In this document: positions 1 through 8,752 of the stretch, one piece after another
How the letters are laid out: every line of letters starts with the position of its first letter
How positions within the stretch are numbered: position 1 is the first letter of the stretch
Assembly: GCF_032062175.1 (NCBI RefSeq)
Contig: NZ_DAMBQK010000014.1
Location: 47,359-111,358 of the forward strand
Reading direction: 5' to 3'
Origin: Atlantibacter sp032062175
GTDB taxonomy: Bacteria > Pseudomonadota > Gammaproteobacteria > Enterobacterales > Enterobacteriaceae
DNA: 64,000 nucleotides
Notes under the pieces: generated by a model
Told to the model about the DNA's origin: nothing
Databases searched by the model: none
The model's input: only the letters and a program-made list of their open reading frames with translations
Position numbers and translations under genes: made by a program

Positions 1-350
1 CGATCGCGGGCGTAACGCCCCATGCCCAGCACCGCCTCTGTGCTGTCGGCAATCTGGAGTACAGGGACGCGGTGTTTACCCAGCAATTCCGGCGCGGTGG
101 TCATAATACAGGCGGGCAAAGGATGCATTTGCATCGCGGCCTCTTCAGGCATTCCGCACTTATCAAGTTCGGTACGCACCACGGCAATGTTCCCCGGCTG
201 CATTGCTGGTGCGTAAATCGATACCCCTGTTGCTGCCCAATGTTCTACGGGAGATCGAATCCACGTTCCTGATGCCGCCAGCGCGACTTCATCAGCGGTC
301 CAGAAGCCATGCTCATGGGAATGAGGGGAGAGAGCAACATCGTCTGACAT
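1..350 (-). CDS. Mur ligase family protein, N-terminal part only
   Basis: An open frame runs from an ATG at 348-350 on the minus strand off the left edge of the window, giving about 116 residues. The layout resembles the N-terminal domain of MurF/Mur-ligase-like proteins: a start like W-T-A-D-E-V-A-x-A-A-x-G-x-W, then a 'gvsi...qPGniavvr' stretch, and near the edge 'VPVLQIADST' followed by an L-G-x-x-x-Y-A-R-x-R motif that normally precedes the ATP-binding domain. The ATP-binding and C-terminal domains would lie off-window. E. coli K-12 has yicG, not a Mur ligase, next to ligB, so this is an accessory or lineage-specific gene. Substrate unknown; the family assignment rests on pattern resemblance only. 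Confidence 0.55.
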   Translation of the reverse strand, partial: MSDDVALSPHSHEHGFWTADEVALAASGTWIRSPVEHWAATGVSIYAPAMQPGNIAVVRTELDKCGMPEEAAMQMHPLPACIMTTAPELLGKHRVPVLQIADSTEAVLGMGRYARD

Positions 351-487
351 TTTATCTTCTTCGCGCATGATTTAACCGTTGGTGTGAAGCCCCTGAAATT
401 ATTCTGATAACTACTCTGTTGAGATGTATTTACCGGGTTTATTCTTTGCCTGCAATGTAAAACCCCGTTGCATCCGGTAGATAGACA

Positions 488-2173
488 TTATTCCTGGCTA
501 AATCCCGTTATCCCCTGGTGCGCCAGCACATCGACAAGCGCGGCAATGTACGGGTGCCGTATAAACTGCATTATTTTACGCGCTCTTTCCGCCCCTACGC
601 CTGGTAATTGCTGCCAGCTCAACTCATCCCGGTTCACAACTTCATCCCAGTGACGATCGGGCAAAAGAGTAAACGCGGCGGCAGGCAAAGGTAGACCAAG
701 CGATTTCAACCACAGCCGAAAAGGTTGTTGGCGAGCCAGGTTAAACCGATGCCACGTCTCCAGAGCACGCTTTGCTGAAAAACCAGGTGTGCCCTGCAAC
801 TGCTGTTGGGTCAATTGAAGCCATGAATAAACATGCTCAAAGTGAAAGGCATCGACCAACTGTTGCCAGCCCGCCTGATTCACACCGGATATTGCCAGTG
901 CCGAAGAGGAACTTATCCAGACCAGCCGCGATATAAACTGCTCGTGGCAGTCCGGCGTGTCATAAAAGCAGCTTAACGAGTGGTAATGGTTCTGTTCTGG
1001 CGGTTGTGGTTTATGCCGCTCAACACCGCGCCATACAATGCTTTTAACTTGCGGGATCCCCCGGCCTGCCAGGCTCACAAGTACCCGATCGCCTGGCGCA
1101 ATATCCCATTCCTGCCAGCGGCGGACGGAGCCAATATTGACCCGTTGTATCTTTTTATCATCTACCGTTACCGGTTCAAGAAGCGCCACCACAGAAATTT
1201 TACCGCTGCGCCCGACGGTAAATTGAACATCCCGAACCCGTGTCGTCTGGGCTTCAGGATCGTATTTCCACGCGATAAGCCAGTCGCCCTGGCCCGGCTG
1301 CCAGTTTTGCGCCTGCGGTTCCCGGCTCTGCCGGACCACCACGCCATCGGTCACAAACGGCAACGGGCTGGTAAACCAGCGTTTACGCCAGTTCTCGATA
1401 TCACTGATGGTTTCCACAGGCCAGGACCATTGCTGAGCTAACTGAAACCCACCTTCTGCCAGACGCTGTAGCCGCTCAGGCATCGTGTTCGGACCGCCAG
1501 GCCATCCCCAGATGAAAATATCCAGCTCGCTCAACAGCGGTGATGTTCCATGCCGTAGCATTGCGCCAGCAACTTTAGCACGCGCGTTAACGCCGCCCGA
1601 TCGTTGTTGAATGTGCTCTGGCTGGCGAAGGAAAATTTCGCCCTGCAAAATGCTGTCTGCCAGCGGACCCGTGGTTGATTTTGGGATAGCCGGAATCGCG
1701 TTGACTTTCTCAAGCCATGACTGCCCTTTTAGCCCATCGCCCCGGCTAATGGCCTGAACCAGTTTGCCTTTGCGGTAGACCAGCGTCACCGCCACGCCAT
1801 CGACTTTCGGCTGGACCCAGAGCGCCTCGCGCCTCTGCATCCAGTCGGCAAGCGCGTTTTTGTCTGCCGCTTTGCGTACCCCGGTATGCGCCACAGGATG
1901 AAGGGTGTTCCCGCCTTTAGCCGTTATCGCTTTTTCCTGATCCAACACGTGCGGAAAACACCCCTCCCATTGCAGCAGCTGCGCGCGCAAAGCATCATAC
2001 GTTTCATCGCTTACTTTGCTCTCGCCCTGCTGCCAATATGCGTCATCCCAGTCTTTTATCTGTTTTTTCAGCGCCGTCATGTCCTGAGATGCGCGTCCTT
2101 CTGACCACGCAGGACAATCGCAATAGCCCATCGTCGAAAACAACACCAGCATAATAATTAGGTATCCCTTCAT
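488..2173 (-). CDS. ligB: NAD-dependent DNA ligase LigB
   Basis: 561 residues, almost the E. coli LigB length (560). It seals nicks using NAD+ through an adenylylated lysine; K123 in the motif KVDG is the nucleophile. A nucleotidyltransferase domain, an OB-fold and a helix-hairpin-helix region near the end (LPGVGAERA) follow. Like other LigB proteins it is shorter than LigA, lacking the BRCT domain, and starts with a hydrophobic signal-like stretch (residues 1-20). An upstream extension of the frame to 2428 exists, but the ATG at 2173 matches the family N-terminus. It is divergent from gmk, as in E. coli. LigB is dispensable and its role is not settled. Confidence 0.93.
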   Translation of the reverse strand: MKGYLIIMLVLFSTMGYCDCPAWSEGRASQDMTALKKQIKDWDDAYWQQGESKVSDETYDALRAQLLQWEGCFPHVLDQEKAITAKGGNTLHPVAHTGVRKAADKNALADWMQRREALWVQPKVDGVAVTLVYRKGKLVQAISRGDGLKGQSWLEKVNAIPAIPKSTTGPLADSILQGEIFLRQPEHIQQRSGGVNARAKVAGAMLRHGTSPLLSELDIFIWGWPGGPNTMPERLQRLAEGGFQLAQQWSWPVETISDIENWRKRWFTSPLPFVTDGVVVRQSREPQAQNWQPGQGDWLIAWKYDPEAQTTRVRDVQFTVGRSGKISVVALLEPVTVDDKKIQRVNIGSVRRWQEWDIAPGDRVLVSLAGRGIPQVKSIVWRGVERHKPQPPEQNHYHSLSCFYDTPDCHEQFISRLVWISSSSALAISGVNQAGWQQLVDAFHFEHVYSWLQLTQQQLQGTPGFSAKRALETWHRFNLARQQPFRLWLKSLGLPLPAAAFTLLPDRHWDEVVNRDELSWQQLPGVGAERARKIMQFIRHPYIAALVDVLAHQGITGFSQE

Positions 2174-2426
2174 AGCGCCTCCCCTGAGTAATGCCATTGA
2201 TATAAAGCAGCCGGAGCGCGGCGTCATACTGCAAAAATTACCTTTGCGAGAAAGCCTCCAGGACATTTCACGGATATGGCAAACCGACATGGGAAAGCGC
2301 GAGATTTCGCGCAAAAAGCAACGAAACCGTGGGAAAAGTGTGACGGGGGCTACGTCGTTGCGTATCGGCGTGTATAATAAGCCGGTATACACTCTTCCTT
2401 TTGCATACCGAATCGTTAAGACACCC

Positions 2427-3050
2427 ATGGCTCAAGGCACGCTTTATATTGTTTCCGCACCCAGCGGCGCGGGAAAATCCAGCCTTATTCAGGCTTTATT
2501 GAAAACGCAACCGCTGTACGACACACAAGTTTCTGTTTCACATACCACCCGCAATCCACGTCCGGGTGAAGTGCATGGCGAACACTACTTTTTTGTGAAC
2601 CATGAAGAATTCAGAACAATGATTGCCCGGGAAGCATTTCTGGAGCATGCCGAAGTTTTCGGAAATTACTACGGCACCTCTCGCGAAACCATCAAGCAGG
2701 TCTTATCAACAGGCGTAAATGTGTTTCTGGATATCGACTGGCAAGGCGCACAGCAAATCCGCCAGAAGATGCCACAGGCGCGCAGCATTTTTATTCTGCC
2801 GCCGTCAAAGGATGAGTTGGACAGACGCCTGCGTGGCCGTGGACAGGATAGCGAAGAGGTTATCGCAAAACGGATGGCTCAGGCCGTTGCTGAGATGAGC
2901 CATTACGCAGAGTATGATTACTTAATCATCAATGATGATTTCGATACGGCGCTGGCGGATTTAAAAACTATCCTGCGCGCCGAACGTCTGCGTATGAGCC
3001 GCCAGAAGCAGCGACATGACGCTTTAATCACCAAACTATTGGCAGACTGA
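2427..3050 (+). CDS. gmk: guanylate kinase
   Basis: 207 residues, identical in length to E. coli Gmk. It phosphorylates GMP/dGMP to GDP/dGDP in the cytoplasm and is essential. The P-loop is at residues 12-19 (PSGAGKSS), followed by the GMP-binding region (SHTTRNPRPGEVHGEHYFF) and an R-R-L-R-G-R-G-Q lid. The open frame extends upstream to 2244, but MAQGTLYIVSAPSG is the conserved N-terminus, so the ATG at 2427 is the start. It heads the gmk-rpoZ-spoT-trmH-recG series, so nucleotide supply, RNA polymerase omega and (p)ppGpp metabolism are co-located. Confidence 0.97.
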   Translation: MAQGTLYIVSAPSGAGKSSLIQALLKTQPLYDTQVSVSHTTRNPRPGEVHGEHYFFVNHEEFRTMIAREAFLEHAEVFGNYYGTSRETIKQVLSTGVNVFLDIDWQGAQQIRQKMPQARSIFILPPSKDELDRRLRGRGQDSEEVIAKRMAQAVAEMSHYAEYDYLIINDDFDTALADLKTILRAERLRMSRQKQRHDALITKLLAD

Positions 3051-3104
3051 AGATAGTTTCAGTATCATGCCCAGTCATTTCTTCATCTGTGGAGCTTTTT
3101 ATAT

Positions 3105-3380
3105 ATGGCACGCGTAACTGTTCAGGACGCTGTAGAGAAAATTGGTAACCGTTTTGACCTGGTACTTGTCGCTGCGCGTCGCGCTCGTCAGATGCAGGTT
3201 GGCGGCAAAGATCCGCTGGTACCGGAAGAAAACGATAAGACGACCGTGATTGCACTGCGCGAAATCGAAGAAGGCCTGATCACCAATCAGATCCTTGATG
3301 TTCGCGATCGTCAGGAGCAGCAGGAGCAGGAAGCCGCCGAACTGCAGGCTGTGACCGCTATTGCTGAAGGCCGTCGTTAA
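3105..3380 (+). CDS. rpoZ: RNA polymerase omega subunit
   Basis: 91 residues, the usual length. Omega helps assemble RNA polymerase by folding around the C-terminal end of beta-prime and forms part of ppGpp binding site 1. The sequence MARVTVQDAVEKIGNRFDLV and the A-R-R-A-R-Q-M segment are essentially those of enterobacterial omega; the tail is Glu/Gln-rich. The ATG has an upstream GGAG (GTGGAGC) with workable spacing. It lies 54 bp after gmk and 19 bp before spoT, so co-transcription with spoT is likely, which couples a ppGpp-binding subunit with the enzyme that makes and destroys ppGpp. Confidence 0.97.
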   Translation: MARVTVQDAVEKIGNRFDLVLVAARRARQMQVGGKDPLVPEENDKTTVIALREIEEGLITNQILDVRDRQEQQEQEAAELQAVTAIAEGRR

Positions 3381-3399
3381 TTAACCTGTCGGGTCGCCC

Positions 3400-5514
3400 T
3401 TGTATCTGTTTGAAAGCCTGAATCAACTGATTCAACACTACCTGCCGCCAGACCAAATCAAACGTCTGCAGCAGGCATACCTTGTTGCGCGTGATGCCCA
3501 CGAGGGTCAAACACGCTCAAGCGGTGAACCCTATATCACCCATCCAGTCGCCGTCGCCTGTATTCTGGCCGAGATGAAACTCGACTACGAAACACTGATG
3601 GCCGCGCTTCTGCATGATGTGATTGAAGATACCCCTGCGACTTACCAGGACATGGAGCAACTGTTTGGCAAAAGCGTTGCTGAACTGGTCGAAGGGGTGT
3701 CAAAGCTTGATAAGCTGAAGTTCCGCGATAAGAAAGAAGCGCAGGCCGAAAACTTTCGCAAGATGATTATGGCGATGGTGCAGGATATTCGCGTCATTCT
3801 CATCAAACTCGCTGACCGTACCCACAATATGCGCACGCTGGGCTCATTGCGCCCGGATAAACGCCGCCGCATCGCCCGTGAAACCCTGGAAATCTATAGC
3901 CCGCTGGCTCACCGTCTTGGTATTCATCATTTGAAAACCGAGTTGGAAGAACTGGGTTTTGAGGCACTCTATCCGAACCGTTACCGCGTGATTAAAGAAG
4001 TGGTGAAAGCCGCACGCGGTAACCGTAAGGAGATGATCCAGAAAATCCTCGCGGAAATAGACGGGCGTTTACAGGAAGCAGGTATCCCCTGCCGCGTGAG
4101 TGGTCGCGAAAAACACCTGTATTCCATTTACTGCAAAATGGTGTTGAAAGAGCAGCGTTTCCACTCCATCATGGATATCTACGCCTTCCGCGTGATTGTT
4201 CATGATATGGACACCTGTTATCGCGTGCTGGGCCAGATGCACAGTCTGTATAAACCGCGCCCGGGCCGCGTCAAAGATTATATCGCCATTCCTAAAGCGA
4301 ATGGCTATCAGTCGCTTCATACCTCAATGATTGGTCCGCACGGCGTGCCGGTCGAAGTGCAGATTCGCACCGAGGATATGGATCAGATGGCGGAAATGGG
4401 GGTCGCGGCGCACTGGGCTTATAAAGAGCACGGCGAAAGCAGTACCACCGCGCAAATCCGCGCCCAGCGCTGGATGCAAAGCCTACTGGAACTCCAGCAG
4501 AGCGCGGGCAGTTCGTTTGAATTTATCGAGAGCGTAAAATCCGATCTGTTCCCTGATGAGATTTACGTTTTCACCCCGGAAGGGCGCATTGTCGAATTAC
4601 CGGCTGGCGCTACGCCGGTGGATTTCGCCTATGCGGTGCATACCGACATCGGCCATGCCTGCGTCGGCGCACGTGTCGACCGCCAGCCTTATCCGCTGTC
4701 GCAGTCACTGTCCAGCGGCCAAACCGTAGAAATCATTACCGCGCCGGGTGCCCGTCCTAACGCCGCCTGGCTGAACTTCGTGGTGAGCTCTAAAGCACGC
4801 GCCAAAATTCGCCAGATGTTGAAAAACCTCAAGCGCGACGACTCTGTCAGCCTGGGTCGCCGACTGTTAAATCACGCCCTGGGTGGAAGTAAGAAACTGG
4901 CGGAAATCCCGCCGGAAAATATTCAGCGTGAGCTTGAACGTATGAAGCTGGCAACGCTCGACGATCTGCTGGCGGAAATCGGTCTTGGCAATGCGATGAG
5001 CGTTGTTGTCGCTAAAAACCTGTTCCAGGGCGATGCGTCATCCGCGCCGCAGCCTGCCGCATCCGGCCATAGCACACTGCCTATCAAAGGCGCGGACGGC
5101 GTTCTGATTACCTTTGCTAAGTGCTGCCGCCCAATTCCAGGCGACCCGATTGTCGCTCACGTCAGTCCTGGCAAGGGCCTGGTTATTCATCACGAATCCT
5201 GCCGTAATATCCGTGGCTATCAAAAAGAGCCCGAGAAGTTTATGGCGGTGGAATGGGATAAAGAGACCGAGCAGGAATTTATCACCGAAATTAAGGTCGA
5301 TATGTTCAATCACCAGGGCGCACTGGCGAATCTCACTGCGGCAATTAACACCGCCGGTTCAAATATTCAAAGTTTGAACACTGAAGAGAAAGACGGGCGC
5401 GTTTACAGCGCATTTATCCGCCTGACGGCGCGTGACCGCGTCCAGCTGGCGAATATTATGCGTAAGATCCGCGTCATGCCCGATGTGATAAAAGTCACCC
5501 GTAACCGAAACTAA
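3400..5514 (+). CDS. spoT: bifunctional (p)ppGpp synthase/hydrolase SpoT
   Basis: 704 residues (E. coli 702). It degrades (p)ppGpp and weakly makes it, setting basal stringent-response levels during carbon, fatty-acid and other limitation. The HD hydrolase domain contains H72-D73 in LLHDVIEDT. The synthetase domain follows at about 200-330, with the G-R-V-K-D-Y-I-A-x-P-K motif. Then come a TGS domain (about 390-450), a helical/zinc-finger part with the C-C-R-P-I-P-G-D motif near 568, and a C-terminal ACT domain. The start is a TTG at 3400, matching the conserved MYLFESLNQLIQ N-terminus; no ATG fits. It differs from E. coli by a small insertion around residue 545. trmH follows after 4 bp. Confidence 0.97.
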   Translation: MYLFESLNQLIQHYLPPDQIKRLQQAYLVARDAHEGQTRSSGEPYITHPVAVACILAEMKLDYETLMAALLHDVIEDTPATYQDMEQLFGKSVAELVEGVSKLDKLKFRDKKEAQAENFRKMIMAMVQDIRVILIKLADRTHNMRTLGSLRPDKRRRIARETLEIYSPLAHRLGIHHLKTELEELGFEALYPNRYRVIKEVVKAARGNRKEMIQKILAEIDGRLQEAGIPCRVSGREKHLYSIYCKMVLKEQRFHSIMDIYAFRVIVHDMDTCYRVLGQMHSLYKPRPGRVKDYIAIPKANGYQSLHTSMIGPHGVPVEVQIRTEDMDQMAEMGVAAHWAYKEHGESSTTAQIRAQRWMQSLLELQQSAGSSFEFIESVKSDLFPDEIYVFTPEGRIVELPAGATPVDFAYAVHTDIGHACVGARVDRQPYPLSQSLSSGQTVEIITAPGARPNAAWLNFVVSSKARAKIRQMLKNLKRDDSVSLGRRLLNHALGGSKKLAEIPPENIQRELERMKLATLDDLLAEIGLGNAMSVVVAKNLFQGDASSAPQPAASGHSTLPIKGADGVLITFAKCCRPIPGDPIVAHVSPGKGLVIHHESCRNIRGYQKEPEKFMAVEWDKETEQEFITEIKVDMFNHQGALANLTAAINTAGSNIQSLNTEEKDGRVYSAFIRLTARDRVQLANIMRKIRVMPDVIKVTRNRN

Positions 5515-5518
5515 CCTT

Positions 5519-6241
5519 ATGAATCCACAGCGTTATGCGCGTATCCGAGAGATGCTCGCCAGGCGCCAGCCTGACCTGACGGTCTGCATGGAGCAGGTCC
5601 ATAAGCCCCATAACGTTTCTGCGATTATTCGTACCGCCGATGCCGTCGGCGTGCATGAAGTCCATGCGGTATGGCCGGGTAGCCGTATGAGCACCATGGC
5701 TTCTTCCGCAGCGGGCAGCAATAGCTGGGTCGAGGTGAAAACGCATCGCACCATTCAGGATGCCGTTAGCCAGTTAAAAGGCCGCGGCATGCAAATTCTT
5801 GCTACCCATCTGTCTGACAAAGCAGTCGATTTCCGCGAAATTGACTATACCCGGCCAACCTGCATTCTGATGGGCCAGGAAAAAACCGGCATCACAAAGC
5901 AGGCGCTGGAACTGGCGGATCAGGACATCATCATTCCGATGATCGGGATGGTGCAATCTCTGAACGTATCGGTCGCCAGCGCGTTAATCCTCTACGAAGC
6001 CCAGCGCCAGCGTCAGAACGCCGGGATGTACCAGCGTAAAAACAGTATGCTTGCCGATGAAGAGCAACAGCGATTGCTGTTTGAAGGCGGTTACCCTGTG
6101 CTGGCGAGAGTCGCTAAACGCAAGGGGCTGCCTTATCCGCGCGTGAATGCGCTCGGTGAGATTGAGGCCGATGTGGCATGGTGGACCACCATGCAGGCAG
6201 GTAATAAACCCGCCCATCGCGCTATCAAGGATCTGGCGTAA
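5519..6241 (+). CDS. trmH: tRNA (guanosine(18)-2'-O)-methyltransferase TrmH (SpoU)
   Basis: 240 residues; E. coli TrmH is 229, the excess being at the C-terminus (after WWTTMQAG). SPOUT-class enzyme using SAM to methylate the 2'-hydroxyl of G18 in the D-loop of tRNAs. Motif 1 (N32...R38-T-A-D-A), motif 2 (LMGQEKTGIT) and motif 3 (the knot strand IPMIGMVQSLNVSVASALIL) are all present, including the catalytic Arg of motif 1. The ATG at 5519 lies 4 bp after spoT's stop; recG's ATG follows its stop codon directly, so the three are almost certainly translationally coupled. Confidence 0.96.
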   Translation: MNPQRYARIREMLARRQPDLTVCMEQVHKPHNVSAIIRTADAVGVHEVHAVWPGSRMSTMASSAAGSNSWVEVKTHRTIQDAVSQLKGRGMQILATHLSDKAVDFREIDYTRPTCILMGQEKTGITKQALELADQDIIIPMIGMVQSLNVSVASALILYEAQRQRQNAGMYQRKNSMLADEEQQRLLFEGGYPVLARVAKRKGLPYPRVNALGEIEADVAWWTTMQAGNKPAHRAIKDLA

Positions 6242-8323
6242 ATGAAAGGCCGCTTGCTCGACGCCGTGCCGCTTAGCGCTCTGACGGGCGTAGGGGCAAG
6301 CCAAAGCAGCAAGCTGGCGAAGATCGGCTTGCATACTGTGCAAGACCTGCTGCTTCATCTCCCCCTGCGCTATGAAGATCGCACCCAGCTTTACCCTATC
6401 GGCGAGCTTCTGCCAGGTATTTACGCCACGGTGGAAGGCGAAGTCCTGAACAGCAATATCACTTTTGGCGGGCGTCGCATGATGACCTGTCAGATTAGTG
6501 ATGGTACTGGCATCCTGACGATGCGGTTTTTCAACTTTAACGCCGCGATGAAAAACAGCCTGGCGACCGGACGCCGCGTGCTGGCCTATGGAGAAGCGAA
6601 GCGCGGGAAATACGGCGCAGAGATGATCCACCCGGAGTACCGCACTCAGGGCGACCAGAGCGCGCCGGCGTTACAGGAAACGCTCACTCCGGTTTATCCC
6701 ACGACCGAAGGCGTGAAACAGGCAACGCTGCGCAAACTTACCGATCAGGCACTGGCGTTGCTGGATACCTGTGCAATCGCTGAACTCCTTCCTCCAGAAC
6801 TTGCTCAGGGCATGATGAGCCTGCCAGAAGCGTTGCGTACGCTGCATCGCCCACCGCCCTCAATGCAGTTAGCCGATCTGGAAAGCGGTAAACATCCCGC
6901 ACAGCACCGTCTGATCCTGGAAGAATTGTTGTCTCATAACCTGAGTATGTTGGCATTGCGGGCTGGCGCGCAGCGTTATCATGCGCAGCCGCTAACCGCC
7001 AACGATAAACTGAAACAGCAGTTACTCGCCGCCCTGCCCTTTAGCCCGACTGGCGCGCAGCAGCGCGTGGTCGCGGAAATCGAGCATGATATGGCGCTGG
7101 ATTTCCCAATGATGCGCCTGGTACAAGGGGATGTGGGATCCGGTAAAACGCTGGTTGCCGCGCTTGCCGCGTTACGCGCTATCGCTAACGGCAAACAGGT
7201 GGCGATGATGGCCCCGACAGAATTGCTTGCCGAACAGCACGCCAACAATTTTACCGCCTGGTTTGAGCCGCTGGGAATCAAGGTCGGCTGGCTGGCGGGC
7301 AAACAAAAAGGCAAAGCGCGGATTGCGCAACAGGAAGCAATCGCCAGCGGCCAGGTGCAAATGGTGGTTGGCACCCATGCGATTTTCCAGGAGCACGTAC
7401 AGTTTAACGGCCTGGCGCTGGTAATTATCGACGAACAACATCGCTTTGGCGTCCATCAACGTTTAGCGCTGTGGGAAAAGGGTGAACAACAGGGCTTTCA
7501 TCCTCACCAGTTGATTATGACCGCCACGCCGATCCCGCGAACCCTGGCGATGACTGCCTACGCCGATCTGGATACGTCCGTCATTGACGAACTCCCTCCA
7601 GGTCGTACGCCGGTAACTACCGTGGCGATTGCCGACACACGACGCGCCGACATTATTGAACGGGTGCGTAACGCCTGTATTAACGAAGGACGCCAGGCCT
7701 ACTGGGTTTGTACGCTGATTGAAGAGTCCGATCTGCTTGAAGCGCAGGCTGCCGAAGCCACATGGGAAGAGCTGAAAATCGCGCTGCCGGAATTAAAGGT
7801 TGGCCTGGTGCACGGTCGCATGAAGTCGCAGGAAAAACAAAGTGTCATGCAGACATTTAAGCAGGGTGAACTTCATCTGCTGGTGGCGACGACGGTGATT
7901 GAAGTCGGCGTTGATGTCCCTAATGCCAGCCTGATGATTATCGAAAACCCTGAACGCCTCGGCCTTGCGCAGCTTCACCAGCTTCGGGGCCGCGTCGGGC
8001 GTGGTGCAGTTGCCTCTCATTGCGTGCTGCTCTATAAATCTCCGCTCTCAAAAACAGCGCAGCTGCGATTGCAAGTGTTGCGCGACAGCAATGACGGTTT
8101 TGTCATTGCGCAAAAAGATTTAGAAATTCGTGGCCCGGGCGAATTGTTAGGTACGCGGCAAACCGGCAACGCGGAGTTCAGAGTCGCGGATCTGTTGCGC
8201 GACCAGGCACTGATCCCAGAAGTTCAGCGTATCGCGCGCCATATTCACGACCGTTACCCTGAACAAGCAACAGCGCTAATTGAACGCTGGATGCCAGAAA
8301 CTGAAAAATACTCTAATGCTTAA
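6242..8323 (+). CDS. recG: ATP-dependent DNA helicase RecG
   Basis: 693 residues, full family length. RecG remodels stalled forks, branch-migrates Holliday junctions and unwinds R-loops. An N-terminal wedge/OB domain is followed by Walker A (GDVGSGKT, about 296-303), DEQH (397-400) and the motif III TATPIPRTLAM, then the C-terminal helicase half with QLRGRVGRG and the TRG motif region near the end. The ATG abuts the trmH stop codon with no spacer. In E. coli the next gene is gltS in the opposite orientation; here the fimbrial locus starts instead. Confidence 0.97.
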   Translation: MKGRLLDAVPLSALTGVGASQSSKLAKIGLHTVQDLLLHLPLRYEDRTQLYPIGELLPGIYATVEGEVLNSNITFGGRRMMTCQISDGTGILTMRFFNFNAAMKNSLATGRRVLAYGEAKRGKYGAEMIHPEYRTQGDQSAPALQETLTPVYPTTEGVKQATLRKLTDQALALLDTCAIAELLPPELAQGMMSLPEALRTLHRPPPSMQLADLESGKHPAQHRLILEELLSHNLSMLALRAGAQRYHAQPLTANDKLKQQLLAALPFSPTGAQQRVVAEIEHDMALDFPMMRLVQGDVGSGKTLVAALAALRAIANGKQVAMMAPTELLAEQHANNFTAWFEPLGIKVGWLAGKQKGKARIAQQEAIASGQVQMVVGTHAIFQEHVQFNGLALVIIDEQHRFGVHQRLALWEKGEQQGFHPHQLIMTATPIPRTLAMTAYADLDTSVIDELPPGRTPVTTVAIADTRRADIIERVRNACINEGRQAYWVCTLIEESDLLEAQAAEATWEELKIALPELKVGLVHGRMKSQEKQSVMQTFKQGELHLLVATTVIEVGVDVPNASLMIIENPERLGLAQLHQLRGRVGRGAVASHCVLLYKSPLSKTAQLRLQVLRDSNDGFVIAQKDLEIRGPGELLGTRQTGNAEFRVADLLRDQALIPEVQRIARHIHDRYPEQATALIERWMPETEKYSNA

Positions 8324-8549
8324 TAATCAATTACACTTTTAAGCGATATTAAATCTATTTCCTTCACTCATAAAACCTCCCCTCATTAACGTCATCATCC
8401 ATATAACCATATAATATCAATCCAATAAAAATTCACCTGAACAATTAAATCTGTTCTTATGCGAACTGTTTTTTGCATCGCTACGCAATGAGTTCTTTTA
8501 AAAACAGAAGAAGTAAAGCATATGAATTTTAATTTATGGGCCTGGTCAA

Positions 8550-8630
8550 TTAATTACACAGATAAAGCGTCTTCTCTATACGCCGGGTGATTGACAGCAT
8601 TTTCACCAGCACCTGATAATCACGCATCAT
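8550..8630 (-). CDS. possible 26-residue peptide ORF, unproven
   Basis: The minus strand carries ATG-ATG preceded by AGAGG six bases upstream, then 26 codons ending in TAA. The predicted peptide starts MMRDYQVLVKML and is basic in its second half (TRRIEKTL). I recognise no family. The good ribosome-binding site is the only evidence; it could equally be chance or a remnant. It is antisense to the fimbrial leader, so transcription from here would oppose the fimbrial promoter. Confidence 0.2.
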   Translation of the reverse strand: MMRDYQVLVKMLSITRRIEKTLYLCN

Positions 8631-8678
8631 TTAAACCTCTGCTAAAAAAATAAAACTGACAATCGTCGGGGGTTAAAA

Positions 8679-8710
8679 ATTATTAATTTCTGCACGCAGG
8701 GATTAATAAT
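8679..8710. promoter_or_regulatory. 32-bp near-perfect palindrome upstream of first pilin gene
   Basis: Outer arms ATTATTAAT (8679-8687) and ATTAATAAT (8702-8710) are perfect inverted complements, and the spacer holds a second dyad CTGC-AC-GCAG in register, so 13 of 16 half-site positions are symmetric. It lies 42 bp before the first pilin ATG, over the probable promoter or leader. It could be an operator for a dimeric regulator or an mRNA hairpin. Confidence 0.5.
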
Positions 8711-8752
8711 AGCTGTAACCTGTACAGCACAATTTAACTAAGGGATAGTGTA

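Larger units (their letters stand above)
8324..8752. other. AT-rich intergenic region upstream of fimbrial locus
   Basis: 429 bp with markedly higher A+T than the flanking core genes, typical of H-NS-bound fimbrial control regions (inference). It contains two nested dyads at about 8466-8507 (CTGTTTTT with AAAAACAG, enclosing TTGC with GCAA), the palindrome at 8679-8710 described separately, and a doubtful small ORF at 8550-8630 on the minus strand. I see no recombinase gene or clear long inverted repeats that would indicate a fimS-type switch. No trace of gltS is visible here. Confidence 0.6.

Noticed and set aside
980..1441. 153-residue frame antisense to ligB, and similar long antisense frames over other genes (for example 40129-41088, 48567-49556, 46501-47328)
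   Set aside because: All are shadows of well-supported genes on the other strand, with composition expected from the complementary codons.
2244..2426. N-terminal extension of guanylate kinase by 61 residues
   Set aside because: Extension is open by chance; family proteins start at the ATG at 2427.
8466..8507. Invertible fimbrial switch (fimS-like)
   Set aside because: The dyads are short and close together, and no site-specific recombinase gene is nearby.
8550..8630. Remnant of gltS in the recG-pilin gap
   Set aside because: The short ORF shares no recognisable segment with GltS; no other hydrophobic frame is present in the gap.
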